From an uncultured Clostridia bacterium (GTDB lineage: Bacteria > Bacillota > Clostridia > TANB77 > CAG-508), in contig CANRLA010000019.1 in assembly GCA_947631315.1 (NCBI GenBank), positions 1-20,324 of the forward strand: a DNA stretch of 20,324 nt, in the 5' to 3' direction. The stretch's first letter is position 1. Every line of letters begins with the position of its first letter. This document shows positions 1-6,779 of this stretch, in pieces. The position numbers and the translations under genes were made by a program. The notes below the pieces were generated by a model. The model had not been told where the DNA came from, did not search any database, and worked only from the letters and a program-made list of their open reading frames with translations.

Positions 1-232
1 CTCTATTAAAACCTTTCATAGTTGGATATTCTCTTTTCATAAAGTCTACTAACTTATCTACAATTTTTTCTCCCCAAGTAGAATCATTTACTTTTTCACT
101 TATATATTTTCCAAAGTCCCAATATAAAGAAATTAGTTCTTCATTTACCTTTTTATAAGCATTATTTCTTCTAGTTTCAATCATCTTTATAATTTCATTA
201 AAATCAAGTTCTAAATTATTATTCAATGTCAT
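1..232 (-). CDS. DUF1016 / YhcG-type PDDEXK nuclease-like protein, N-terminal part (runs off the left edge)
   Basis: Only the first 77 codons are in the window; the frame is open to base 1. The translated piece contains ISLYWDFGKYISEKV, then TWGEKIVDKLVDFM and EYPTMKGFNR. This matches the N-terminal domain of the DUF1016/YhcG family, whose usual signature is LYWxIGKxI...WG...L...FP.MKGFSxRN. In that family a PDDEXK-like nuclease domain follows this helical domain; here it would lie outside the window. Members often occur near restriction-modification or mobile genes, and their cellular role is poorly known. A strong ribosome site (AAGGAGGA, 235-242) sits only about 3 nt before the ATG at 232. 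A TTG two codons later would have about 9 nt spacing, so the exact start is uncertain. The gene is separated from queH by a degraded acetyltransferase and palindromes, suggesting an accessory rather than core position. Confidence 0.8.
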   Translation of the reverse strand, partial: MTLNNNLELDFNEIIKMIETRRNNAYKKVNEELISLYWDFGKYISEKVNDSTWGEKIVDKLVDFMKREYPTMKGFNR

Positions 233-264
233 AATCCTCCTTTTTAATTAATTTTCATCTAGGG

Positions 265-299
265 CAGTTGTAAAATTTTCCTTGACAACTGATTTTTTT
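265..299 (+). repeat. 7-bp inverted repeat with a T-tract on the plus strand
   Basis: CAGTTGT (265-271) and ACAACTG (285-291) are perfect inverted arms around a 13-nt loop. A run of seven T (293-299) follows on the plus strand. Read rightwards this resembles an intrinsic terminator, but no plus-strand gene ends here. On the minus strand the T-tract becomes an A-tract before the stem, so it would not be a classic terminator for the leftward genes. The right arm overlaps CTTGACAACTG, similar to part of the larger palindrome at 447-467. Confidence 0.5.
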
Positions 300-313
300 G
301 CGATAATTGAATA

Positions 314-433
314 CTACTTATATTTCACCATTATATAATATGTTTTATTTTCATCTATTTTTTCTAATCCCATTTTTTCATATAACTTAATTGCTCTTTC
401 ATTATCTACTTTAAATCCAATAGCAATTTTCAT
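314..433 (-). pseudogene. C-terminal fragment of a GNAT-family N-acetyltransferase
   Basis: A 39-codon reading frame from ATG at 433 to TAG at 314 encodes DNERAIKLYEKMGLEKIDEN followed by a short hydrophobic/basic tail. The NxxAIKLYEKxGF pattern is the conserved acetyl-CoA-binding/C-terminal part of GNAT acetyltransferases, which are normally about 150-180 residues. The frame continues upstream only about 14 codons before a TAA, and none of the earlier GNAT motifs (such as the R/Q-x-x-G-x-G/A loop) can be seen. The piece starts next to a perfect palindrome (447-467) and ends near another inverted repeat (265-291). It reads as a remnant left by deletion or recombination. No good ribosome site precedes the ATG. 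A real small protein is possible but unlikely. Confidence 0.6.
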
Positions 434-446
434 TTGTAGATTATAA

Positions 447-467
447 TGTGTCAACAGTGTTGACACA
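447..467. repeat. Perfect 10-bp palindrome with a 1-nt centre
   Basis: The left arm TGTGTCAACA (447-456) and right arm TGTTGACACA (458-467) are exact reverse complements around a single G. The tight spacing is typical of an operator for a dimeric regulator. As RNA it could form a 9-bp stem with a 3-nt loop. It sits 10 bases downstream of the queH stop codon and just upstream of the acetyltransferase scrap. No U-tract follows it on the minus strand; on the plus strand a weak T-rich stretch follows. Whether it is an operator, terminator or scar of a mobile element cannot be decided from this window. Confidence 0.6.
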
Positions 468-477
468 ATTTAATTTT

Positions 478-1041
478 TCATTTATGCAATGATAATTTAT
501 CTTTTTCAATTTTCTTTTGATATCTACTTTCCTCTGAAAAAATACATCCACAATATTTTTGCATATATAGTCCTATTTCTTTCGCTTTATTATGTCCTTT
601 CCAAAACCCTTCTCTAAAATCTCTATATAGAAATTCAATTCCAAATTCTTTACTTAAGTCTTCCATATATTTTTTTATAAAATCATGATTTTGGTAAATG
701 CTATATAACAAAGTTGTAGAAACTGCATCATATCCATTTTCTTTTGCATATTCAAAAGTTTTTCTTAATCTTACTGGATAGCAATAGTTTGTGCATCTAT
801 TTTTTAGGTCTTTTACCGCTTCTCTGCAAAATTCATCTAGCCCATAATTTTCTTCAAAAATTGCTTCGATGTTAATCATTTTGGCATATTCTTTTAAACA
901 ATCTCTTCTTGCTTTATATTCTGTATATGGGTGAATATTTGGATTGAACCAATATAACGTTGGTTCAATCCCTTCTTTTCTTAAAGTATCTATACAGTAC
1001 ACACTACAAGGTGCACAACATGTATGTAAAAGTAATTTCAT
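478..1041 (-). CDS. queH: Epoxyqueuosine reductase QueH (DUF208)
   Basis: Encodes 187 residues, the usual QueH length. QueH is the cobalamin-independent enzyme that reduces epoxyqueuosine to queuosine at tRNA position 34, the last step of the pathway in organisms lacking QueG. The N-terminus carries HTCCAPC (residues 6-12). Further conserved cysteines occur in RCTNYCY (82-88) and YCGCIFSEESRY (163-174). These are the metal/Fe-S-binding cysteines expected of the family. The ATG at 1041 has AAGGA 7 nt upstream. The gene begins 23 bases after the end of the upstream membrane protein, so it is probably cotranscribed with it. In several Clostridia queH or other queuosine genes follow ruvAB. Here ruvB lies 2.4 kb upstream with two glycan genes in between. 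No other queuosine gene is in the window. Confidence 0.92.
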   Translation of the reverse strand: MKLLLHTCCAPCSVYCIDTLRKEGIEPTLYWFNPNIHPYTEYKARRDCLKEYAKMINIEAIFEENYGLDEFCREAVKDLKNRCTNYCYPVRLRKTFEYAKENGYDAVSTTLLYSIYQNHDFIKKYMEDLSKEFGIEFLYRDFREGFWKGHNKAKEIGLYMQKYCGCIFSEESRYQKKIEKDKLSLHK

Positions 1042-1064
1042 ATTTTATTCCTTCTTTTTCCTTA

Positions 1065-2438
1065 TTATTTTTTATCTGATTTTCCTTTTCCTTCAATTTC
1101 ATTTTTTTCTGATATTTTATTTGTTATAACTAATAAACTCATTATTGCAATAACTAATATTCTATATGCAAAGAATGAGTGAATATAAGAATGTTCCCTT
1201 ATAACAGCATACCATATTATTGGAAATACTAAGATTATGGCATAAGGAATACATTTTTTCAAATTTAGCTTCATGTCAATTTTTTCTTTTTTTACAGCTA
1301 TTTTAATAAACCTAGTAATTATATTAATTAATGCTATTGAAAATATTACTATAATAATAAATTCCGACAATCTATTCCAGTTTGCCTTTACTACCTCATA
1401 TAGTGTAAATTTTCGTATTCCTGAGTGTCCACCATTTATTCTAAACAATGCCTGCTCTATTGCTTGAGATATAAGTGGTCTTTTAAATATTAATTCAACT
1501 AGTACCCACTTTATAGCCCATGTTATTCCATAACCTAATCCCCATGCTATACTTAATTTTACTAAATCTATTAATTCTTTTTTTACATTTATTTTTTCTT
1601 TTTGCTCTAATAGAAAATATATAATTAGTGGTATCCCCAGTGTTACTAATGGTTCTGTTAATAAATCTATAAAACTTGTTATTGAACCTACTATAAAAAA
1701 GAATATTCCTATATTTTTTATTTTATCTTTTTTTATCAATAAAAATATTGAGCTTGCAAATGATACTAAAAATACTAATATTTCATTTATTGATTTACTT
1801 ACTATAAATATATTTATTGATAATAATGCCACTGCAAATATAATGCTTGTATTTAAGTTAATTTTTTTATAAATTAAATATAACATCCATATGACAGTTA
1901 TTAATGTTACTAAAAATAAAAATATTCTTATTCCACTATAGTCAAATAGCAATAATAACGGTCTTAGTAGTACTAAATATCCATGCCAATATCTTGCATA
2001 TTCATAGGAATCTTCAATATTGTCTCCGTGCATTAATCCATATAATTCTTTCGTTTGATACAAGTCTCCATTTTTACTATTTTTATATTTCTCATTTGCA
2101 CCTAAATTATACTGACTATCCCCATATATTATTTTTGTTTGTCCTGGTACAAAGTTTTTTCTAGCTAACAAACAACTTGCTGGTTTTGTATTGTCTACTG
2201 AGTACGCAGTATTTATCATAAGGGCATCTGTAAATGTAAATATCAATTCCTTTTTATATTTTAAATCTATTATTAACGTTTCATTTTCTTTATACAAAGT
2301 CTCTGAACTCTTTTTTACATTTTCTTTTATTGCTGATGCTGGAATTAAACTTGTTATTATCATCAATAATATATATATACCTATTAAAAATATTGTTATA
2401 TAAATATATTTTACTATTCCTTTTATTTTATTTTTCAT
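1065..2438 (-). CDS. Uncharacterised polytopic membrane protein, probable glycan transferase partner
   Basis: Encodes 457 residues. One membrane helix near residues 11-33 is followed by a predicted outside segment of about 120 residues (about 34-155). That segment contains YGDSQYNLGANEKYKN-type polar sequence and ends in YEYARYWHGYLVLLRP. About eight to ten more hydrophobic segments follow. One helix, a large first outside loop, then many helices is reminiscent of GT-C-fold transferases that use polyprenyl-phosphate sugars, but I do not recognise a specific family. Its gene directly follows a GtrB/DPM-like glycosyltransferase (gap 65 bp), as in the two other enzyme/membrane-protein pairs of this locus. 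A role as the transferase that uses that enzyme's lipid-linked sugar is therefore inferred. AAAGGA lies 7 nt before the ATG at 2438. The C-terminus is short, charged and probably cytoplasmic. Confidence 0.75.
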   Translation of the reverse strand: MKNKIKGIVKYIYITIFLIGIYILLMIITSLIPASAIKENVKKSSETLYKENETLIIDLKYKKELIFTFTDALMINTAYSVDNTKPASCLLARKNFVPGQTKIIYGDSQYNLGANEKYKNSKNGDLYQTKELYGLMHGDNIEDSYEYARYWHGYLVLLRPLLLLFDYSGIRIFLFLVTLITVIWMLYLIYKKINLNTSIIFAVALLSINIFIVSKSINEILVFLVSFASSIFLLIKKDKIKNIGIFFFIVGSITSFIDLLTEPLVTLGIPLIIYFLLEQKEKINVKKELIDLVKLSIAWGLGYGITWAIKWVLVELIFKRPLISQAIEQALFRINGGHSGIRKFTLYEVVKANWNRLSEFIIIVIFSIALINIITRFIKIAVKKEKIDMKLNLKKCIPYAIILVFPIIWYAVIREHSYIHSFFAYRILVIAIMSLLVITNKISEKNEIEGKGKSDKK

Positions 2439-2503
2439 TATATAATCCTTTCATCTCTTGTTTTTTCTATTTAACTAATTATTAGAATATTACATTCACA
2501 GAT

Positions 2504-3448
2504 CTATTTCAATTTCTTTACTATCGCTTCCATTTGACTATATCTTAGCAAATTTAATTCATAAAGTTCTCTATTCTTTTTTACAGTTGTATTTAAAATA
2601 ATTCCACATTGTGCACTTATAAAAGCTATTAGTTCTAGTCCTGTTGCTAATACTGCAGATGGAACTTTTGATACATATTGTGTTAATATAAATTCTACAA
2701 TTACTGGAATTCCTATTATTAGTCCTAAGATGAACAATATAAAAGATATTGTACCGAAAAATTTTAATGGTTTATAGTCCTTAAACATTGCTCCTATTGT
2801 TTTTAGAACTTTTATGCCGTCTGAAATAGTATTAACTTTTGATGAACTTCCTCGTGGCCTATCTCTATATTCAATAGGTATTTCTTTTATTATATAATTT
2901 TTATCTAATGCATGAAGAGTCATCTCTGTTTCTACTTCAAACTTTTTTGTAAGTACTGGAAAATTTTTAACAAATTTTTTGTTAAATGCTCTATATCCGC
3001 TCATTATATCTTTTAGATTTGTTTTAAATAATATATTAATTGTATTTTTTACTAATTTATTTCCTAAATTATGAAATTTTCTCTTATTTTCTTTTGAATA
3101 TGTTCCATTTGACAGTCTATCTCCAACAGCCATATCTGCACCATTTCTTACAGCATTAATAAGTTCTTCTGCTTTTTCTGCGGGATAAGTGTCATCACCA
3201 TCTACTAATAAATAGTAATCTGCATCTATTTGTTCAAACATACTCCTAATTACATTGCCTTTTCCTTGTCTATATTCATTTTTTACAATTGCTCCTGCTT
3301 CTTTTGCTATTTTTTCCGAATTGTCTGTCGAATTGTTATTATATACATAAATTTCTGCTGTTGGTAATATTTTTTTATAATCTGTTATAACTTTTTTTAT
3401 TGTTAATTCTTCATTATAACATGGAATTAATACAGCTATTTTTTCCAT
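2504..3448 (-). CDS. GT2 glycosyltransferase, DPM1/GtrB-like, with C-terminal membrane helices
   Basis: Encodes 314 residues. The GT-A domain starts with IAVLIPCYNEELTIKKVI and has the nucleotide-binding NNNSTDNS (38-45) and the metal-binding VDGDD (82-86). An acceptor-side GYRAFNKKF motif lies near 151-159. Two membrane helices follow near 230-256 and 265-287. This is the architecture of enzymes that move a sugar from a nucleotide donor to undecaprenyl or dolichyl phosphate on the inner membrane face. It differs from the other two GtrB-like enzymes here: it lacks the DADLQDPPE motif and resembles the DPM1-like subgroup. The gene starts only 10 bp after ruvB ends, and its AGGAG (7 nt before the ATG) falls at the very end of ruvB, so translation may be coupled. 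The next gene is a multi-pass membrane protein, its likely partner. The sugar is unknown. Confidence 0.88.
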   Translation of the reverse strand: MEKIAVLIPCYNEELTIKKVITDYKKILPTAEIYVYNNNSTDNSEKIAKEAGAIVKNEYRQGKGNVIRSMFEQIDADYYLLVDGDDTYPAEKAEELINAVRNGADMAVGDRLSNGTYSKENKRKFHNLGNKLVKNTINILFKTNLKDIMSGYRAFNKKFVKNFPVLTKKFEVETEMTLHALDKNYIIKEIPIEYRDRPRGSSSKVNTISDGIKVLKTIGAMFKDYKPLKFFGTISFILFILGLIIGIPVIVEFILTQYVSKVPSAVLATGLELIAFISAQCGIILNTTVKKNRELYELNLLRYSQMEAIVKKLK

Positions 3449-3458
3449 AAGCTAACTC

Positions 3459-4466
3459 CTATTCTGATATTTTTATTCCTAAATGTTTATATGCTGCTGG
3501 TAGTGCAATCCTTCCTCTTGTCGTTCTAGATATAAAACCTATTTGTATTAAATATGGTTCATAAACATCTTCTATTGTTGCTACTTCTTCTCCTAATGTA
3601 GTTGCTAATGTATCTATCCCTACTGGTCTTCCATTATATTTATTTATCAGCGTGTCTAATATTTTTTTATCGATTGCATCTAGTCCGATATCATCAATTT
3701 CTAACTTATTTAACGATATTTTTGCTATTTCTAATGTTATTTCTCCATCTCCTAAAATTGACGCATAATCTCTTACCCTTTTTAATAACCTATTTGCTAT
3801 TCTTGGTGTTCCTCTTGATCTTCTAGCTATCTCTATGGCTGCTTCATCATCAATTTCTATATTCAATATATTTGCTGACCTTTTTACTATTACACTTAAA
3901 TCTTCTATATTATAAAGTTCTAGTCTTTCAACTATTCCAAACCTATCTCTTAGAGGCGTTGTAAGTGAACCTGCTCTTGTTGTTGCTCCTATTAATGTAA
4001 ATTTTGGAAGATTTAATCTAATTGATTTTGCTGTTGGCCCTTTTCCAATTATTATATCCAAGTTAAAATCTTCTAATGCTGGATATAGTATTTCTTCAAC
4101 ATTTTTATTTAACCTATGTATTTCATCTATAAAAAGCACATCAAATTGTGATAAACCTGTAAGTAGTGCTGCTAAGTCTCCTGTTTTTTCGATTGCTGGT
4201 CCTGACGTTATTTTTAGATTTGAATTCATTTCGTTTGCTATAATATTTGCTAGCGTAGTTTTTCCTAGTCCTGGTGGTCCATATAACAATACATGATCAA
4301 GTGGCTCTTTTCTTTTTTTGGCCGCTTCTATATAGACTTTCATATTTTCTTTTACTTTTGTTTGTCCAAAATATTCATCTAATTTTCTAGGTCTTAGCTC
4401 ATTTTCTTGTTTTTCTTCAGTATTATTTTCTAAACTAGGATTTGTTATCTTTTTATTTTCTTCCAT
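3459..4466 (-). CDS. ruvB: Holliday junction branch migration helicase RuvB
   Basis: Encodes 335 residues, the normal RuvB length. RuvB hexamers drive branch migration of Holliday junctions together with RuvA. Visible motifs: LRPRKLDEYFGQ near the N-terminus, Walker A GPPGLGKTT (63-71), Walker B LFIDEIHR (111-118), the sensor-1 GATTRAG (160-166) and the arginine-finger LRDRFG (172-177). A C-terminal winged-helix domain includes NGRPVGIDTLA, GFISRTTRGR and the final AAYKHLGI. AAGGG lies about 9 nt before the ATG at 4466. The usual partner ruvA is not upstream; instead a WecA/TagO-like gene precedes it, across a 130-bp gap that holds a possible extended -10. Downstream it is tightly linked (10 bp) to a glycosyltransferase. 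An essential-type repair gene is thus embedded in a surface-glycan locus. Confidence 0.97.
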   Translation of the reverse strand: MEENKKITNPSLENNTEEKQENELRPRKLDEYFGQTKVKENMKVYIEAAKKRKEPLDHVLLYGPPGLGKTTLANIIANEMNSNLKITSGPAIEKTGDLAALLTGLSQFDVLFIDEIHRLNKNVEEILYPALEDFNLDIIIGKGPTAKSIRLNLPKFTLIGATTRAGSLTTPLRDRFGIVERLELYNIEDLSVIVKRSANILNIEIDDEAAIEIARRSRGTPRIANRLLKRVRDYASILGDGEITLEIAKISLNKLEIDDIGLDAIDKKILDTLINKYNGRPVGIDTLATTLGEEVATIEDVYEPYLIQIGFISRTTRGRIALPAAYKHLGIKISE

Positions 4467-4534
4467 TATTTACATCCCTTTTAATTCTTTTTGATTTTAA
4501 ATTTTTTATTTTTTTGCTTCTTATCTCAACCTTT

Positions 4535-4543
4535 TTTATAACA
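4535..4543 (-). promoter_or_regulatory. Possible extended -10 promoter for ruvB
   Basis: On the minus strand TGTTATAAA (extended -10 TGn plus TATAAA) lies about 70 bp before the ruvB ATG. No good -35 is found 16-18 bp upstream. The 130-bp gap here is the longest one between 2504 and 13204, apart from the 135-bp gap ending at 13339, which fits a separate start for ruvB. In such AT-rich sequence a chance match is quite possible. Confidence 0.3.
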
Positions 4544-4596
4544 CATTTTTAGCTTTATTAACTCTTTTTATATCTTATCATTAATTTTTTACATAT

Positions 4597-5694
4597 TTAG
4601 CTATTTTGTTGTTCTTTCTTTTTATTTTCTTCAAGCAATTCTCTATTGTATTTTTTTATTTGCTTGCTTCCTATTGCAAGCATTACTGAGGTTATTAATA
4701 TAAGCGACAAAGCTTTCCATATACCATCATTTATAAGTATTACAGTAAATAGTCCAATTGTGGTACTTATACTATATAAAATATATACAGCTTGTTTTTG
4801 CGTATATCCTTTTTTCATTATTCTGTGATGCAAATGTCCTCCATCTGCTTTAAACACTGCTTTCAATGACTTTCCTTTGATTAATCTTCTTATTATTGCG
4901 AAAATAGTATCAAATATTGGAAGTCCTAAAATTAATATTGGGGCTACTAATACCAATGCTGTTACTGTTTTTGCTACTCCTAGTATTGCAATTACTGATA
5001 AGGAAAATCCTAAAAATTGTGCTCCTACATCTCCAATAAATGTTTTTGCTGGGTTTACATTATATGGTAAAAATCCTAATATTGCTCCTCCTAATGCTGT
5101 TATTAATACTACTGCTATTGCTGGTGAATCATTTGTTGCAAATATTAGTAATAAAAATATACAAGATATTAGTGTGATTCCTGATGATAAACCATCTAAT
5201 CCATCTATCAAATTTATTGCATTAGTAATTCCTACAATCCATCCAACTGTTAGTATAAAACTTATTGGCTCGGGCAATATTAGACCACTTATGTCTTCTA
5301 TTCTTATTCCAAATGCAAATATTATTATTGCTGATATTATTTGTGCTATTAATTTTTGTATTGGTTTTAAATCTTTTATATCATCTAAGAGTGCAAATAT
5401 TCCTAAAAAGATTATTCCCAACAAAAATCCTAACAATTTTACTTTATAATTCTCTGTGTCGTTTAAGTCAATTTTTCCTTCTATGGACATTGTTATTACT
5501 AGGTAAAGAGCTGATACAATAAATCCTGCAATTACTGCTATTCCTCCTAATCTCGGAATGGGTCTTTTATTTACTCTTCTGTCTTCTGGCATATCTATTG
5601 CGCCAACTTTTTTTGCAATTTTTATTGTATAAGGTGTAATTACAAATGATGCTAATGTTGCTAGTAAAAATGCAATTGCTATATCTCCCCACAT
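4597..5694 (-). CDS. WecA/TagO/MraY-family undecaprenyl-phosphate sugar-1-phosphate transferase
   Basis: Encodes 365 residues with about ten membrane helices. Enzymes of this family move a GlcNAc- or similar sugar-1-phosphate from UDP-sugar to undecaprenyl phosphate, the first membrane step of teichoic acid, O-antigen or secondary wall polymer synthesis. Family motifs are present: PRLGG near residue 47, the Mg-binding LDDIKDLKP (103-111), NLIDGLDGLSSG (161-172), FIGDVGAQFLGF (219-230) and GGHLHHR (285-291). The HLHHR form separates WecA/TagO-type enzymes from true MraY, so I favour glycopolymer initiation over peptidoglycan. An upstream in-frame ATG (5709) exists, but the ribosome site GGAGGT (5702-5707) overlaps it and is 7 nt before the ATG at 5694, so I chose the latter. 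The setting among glycosyltransferases and an ABC exporter supports the assignment; the exact sugar is unknown. Confidence 0.92.
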   Translation of the reverse strand: MWGDIAIAFLLATLASFVITPYTIKIAKKVGAIDMPEDRRVNKRPIPRLGGIAVIAGFIVSALYLVITMSIEGKIDLNDTENYKVKLLGFLLGIIFLGIFALLDDIKDLKPIQKLIAQIISAIIIFAFGIRIEDISGLILPEPISFILTVGWIVGITNAINLIDGLDGLSSGITLISCIFLLLIFATNDSPAIAVVLITALGGAILGFLPYNVNPAKTFIGDVGAQFLGFSLSVIAILGVAKTVTALVLVAPILILGLPIFDTIFAIIRRLIKGKSLKAVFKADGGHLHHRIMKKGYTQKQAVYILYSISTTIGLFTVILINDGIWKALSLILITSVMLAIGSKQIKKYNRELLEENKKKEQQNS

Positions 5695-5701
5695 ATTTTT
5701 T

Positions 5702-5707
5702 ACCTCC
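5702..5707 (-). promoter_or_regulatory. Ribosome binding site deciding the start of the WecA/TagO-like gene
   Basis: GGAGGT on the minus strand is formed from the codons just after an upstream ATG (5709), so it cannot serve that ATG. It is 7 nt before the ATG at 5694. Confidence 0.7.
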
Positions 5708-5740
5708 ATTTTCCGTTTGTACTAATAATCTTAAATCCAT

Positions 5741-6685
5741 TTATTCGTTTGTCTCTTTCTCTCCGTTATATTCATTTACTAGATATAGTGGTCTATTTTT
5801 TGTTTCATTAAATATTCTTCCAAGGTATTCGCCTACTATTCCAAATAAAAGTATCTGCACTCCTGAAAAGAACAATACTAATAATATTATAGCCTGAAAA
5901 GCTTGAATTACATCTCCTGTTACAACACATTTTGCAATTACATATATGAAATATATAAATAATGCAAGGAATGTTGGAATTGCGATATATGTGGATATTC
6001 TAAGTGGCGATGTTGTAAATGATGTTATTCCATCTATTGCAAGGTTTACTAGTTTTTTATAATTCCATTTAGTTTTTCCTGCTATTCTAGGATCTCTATC
6101 ATAAAGAATTGCTTTCTTTTTATACCCTATCCAGCTAAATATGCTTTTAGAGCATCTTTGTGATTCCCTTAATTTTTTTATTGCATTTACACATCTTTTA
6201 TCTAGAAGTCTAAAATCACCTGTATCTTTTTGTATTTCCACACTTGTTAATGCCTGAAGTACTTTATAGTACATTTTAGATGTAAATTTTTTTAAGAATG
6301 TTTCTCCTTTTCTAGATTTTCTTTGGGCATATACGTCATCATATCCTTCTTCCCAATATTTTATCATTTTTGGTATTAATTCTGGTGGATCTTGAAGGTC
6401 TGCATCTATAAAGATTACAGCATCTCCTTTTGCATAGTCTAGTCCTGCTATCATTGCTGTTTCTTTTCCAAAGTTTCTTGAAAAATCAACATAAGAAATT
6501 CTCTCATCTTTTTTTCTAAATTCTTTTATAAGATTTATGGTATTATCTTTAGAACCATCGTTTACAAAAAGAATTTCAAATTCATAATTGTCTATGCTAT
6601 TTATTAACTTTTCTAGTCTTTCGTATAAAAATGGTAATGAATCTTGCTCATTATATGCTGGTACAATTATGGTTATCTTTTTCAT
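5741..6685 (-). CDS. GtrB-like polyprenyl-phosphate glycosyltransferase (GT2)
   Basis: Encodes 314 residues from the ATG at 6685. The GT-A domain shows VPAYNEQDSL at the start, FVNDGSKDNT, the SRNFGKE motif, DADLQDPPE (94-102) and TGDFRLLD (155-162). Two C-terminal membrane helices follow near 229-251 and 265-287, then GEYLGRIFNETKNRP. These are the hallmarks of the GtrB/YfdH/ArnC/CsbB group, which attach a sugar to undecaprenyl phosphate in the cytoplasm to supply an extracellular transferase. A first ATG at 6694 abuts AAAGGA (6695-6700) with no spacing, whereas the ATG at 6685 has 9 nt, so the shorter form is preferred. The gene follows a GT-C-like membrane protein (gap about 94 bp), its likely partner, and precedes the WecA/TagO-like gene. 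No GtrA-type flippase is nearby. Confidence 0.9.
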   Translation of the reverse strand: MKKITIIVPAYNEQDSLPFLYERLEKLINSIDNYEFEILFVNDGSKDNTINLIKEFRKKDERISYVDFSRNFGKETAMIAGLDYAKGDAVIFIDADLQDPPELIPKMIKYWEEGYDDVYAQRKSRKGETFLKKFTSKMYYKVLQALTSVEIQKDTGDFRLLDKRCVNAIKKLRESQRCSKSIFSWIGYKKKAILYDRDPRIAGKTKWNYKKLVNLAIDGITSFTTSPLRISTYIAIPTFLALFIYFIYVIAKCVVTGDVIQAFQAIILLVLFFSGVQILLFGIVGEYLGRIFNETKNRPLYLVNEYNGEKETNE

Positions 6686-6779
6686 TTTTATCATTCCTTT
6701 CTCAATTTGAATGTCTTTTTACATGAATTTTTTAACTTTGTTATTTTTAATTACTTTTTTGTATTTTCTTTTAACTTTA

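Noticed and set aside
265..299. Intrinsic terminator on the plus strand
   Set aside because: The hairpin and T-tract fit, but no plus-strand gene lies upstream, so it is reported only as a repeat.
4877..5449. Plus-strand open frame of 190 codons
   Set aside because: It lies wholly opposite the WecA/TagO-like gene, has low-complexity composition (N, I, P, S) and no family motif. It is an antisense shadow, like the other plus-strand frames in the window.
4597..5694. True MraY (peptidoglycan lipid I synthase)
   Set aside because: The HLHHR motif, the glycan-locus context and the lack of mur/fts neighbours favour the WecA/TagO branch.
5988..5997. TGTGGATAT-type near-DnaA boxes inside coding sequence (also near 16688)
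   Set aside because: They have one mismatch to TTATNCACA, lie alone inside glycosyltransferase genes, and are expected by chance.
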